From Dolichospermum sp. ST_sed8 (GTDB lineage: Bacteria; Cyanobacteriota; Cyanobacteriia; Cyanobacteriales; Nostocaceae): a stretch of 34,728 bases of DNA. The position numbers were made by a program, and so were the translations under genes. Shown in pieces: positions 34,711 through 34,728 of the stretch (position 1 is the stretch's first letter; each line of letters opens with the position of its first letter). The stretch is taken from contig JAKOGY010000022.1 in the NCBI GenBank assembly GCA_028658405.1, positions 1 through 34,728 on the forward strand, written 5' to 3'. Below the pieces are notes generated by a model, which had not been told where the DNA came from, ran no database searches, and worked only from the letters and a program-made list of their open reading frames with translations.

Positions 34711-34728
34711 AATAAAGGCATTGAATCT

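Overview
The window reads as chromosome of a filamentous, probably heterocyst-forming cyanobacterium (Nostoc/Anabaena/Dolichospermum type). The reasons are its low GC with scattered GCGATCGC (HIP1) octamers, several classes of short palindromic and tandem repeats typical of that group, squalene-hopene cyclase with a hopanoid glycosyltransferase, bluetail/RTX surface proteins, and small proteins with a cyanobacterial look. No tRNA, rRNA or CRISPR array was seen.

Layout. (1) 1-250: repeat-rich edge. The first 66 bases are an exact copy of 9530-9595. (2) 250-1707 (-): membrane-anchored GTPase with a DUF697 domain. (3) 1832-6706 (+): arsenic-resistance island. A PstS-type phosphate-binding protein, an ArsJ-associated GAPDH, the MFS permease ArsJ and the arsenite permease ACR3 follow two ArsR-type operator palindromes. 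GAPDH is expected to turn arsenate into 1-arseno-3-phosphoglycerate, ArsJ to export it, and ACR3 to expel arsenite. The PstS may favour phosphate capture over arsenate. A Nif3-like protein follows. (4) 7532-9230: repeat-rich stretch with two small ORFs, then a small DUF6679-type gene convergent with an MBL-fold/beta-CASP-like hydrolase. (5) 11219-12718 has no large gene. It holds a 40-aa membrane protein gene and what looks like an orphan HEARO/omega RNA (the guide RNA class of IscB) whose 3' module is duplicated and which has no nuclease gene. (6) 12719-16774 (-): GerMN lipoprotein, TumE/TumA-type toxin-antitoxin pair, ureG-ureF-ureE, DUF2267 protein. (7) 17363-20589: squalene-hopene cyclase and an HpnB-like glycosyltransferase, divergent. 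(8) 21104-29488: two large calcium-dependent surface proteins (a seven-blade FG-GAP propeller with DUF4114, and an 1819-aa beta-helix/Calx-beta/RTX/bluetail protein). The second is bracketed by a 53-bp direct repeat. (9) 30127-34646: an HpnG-like nucleoside phosphorylase and an RND efflux permease, both carrying intergenic-type repeats inside the reading frame, and a Uma2 protein whose start codon lies at the end of a HEARO-type RNA 3' module.

Most notable: the ArsR-type operators on the arsenic operon; the orphan omega-RNA-like locus; the reuse of its 3' module, with a compensatory base-pair change, as the leader of Uma2; the in-frame repeat insertions in two conserved enzymes; and the 66-bp repeat at the window edge, which needs an assembly check.
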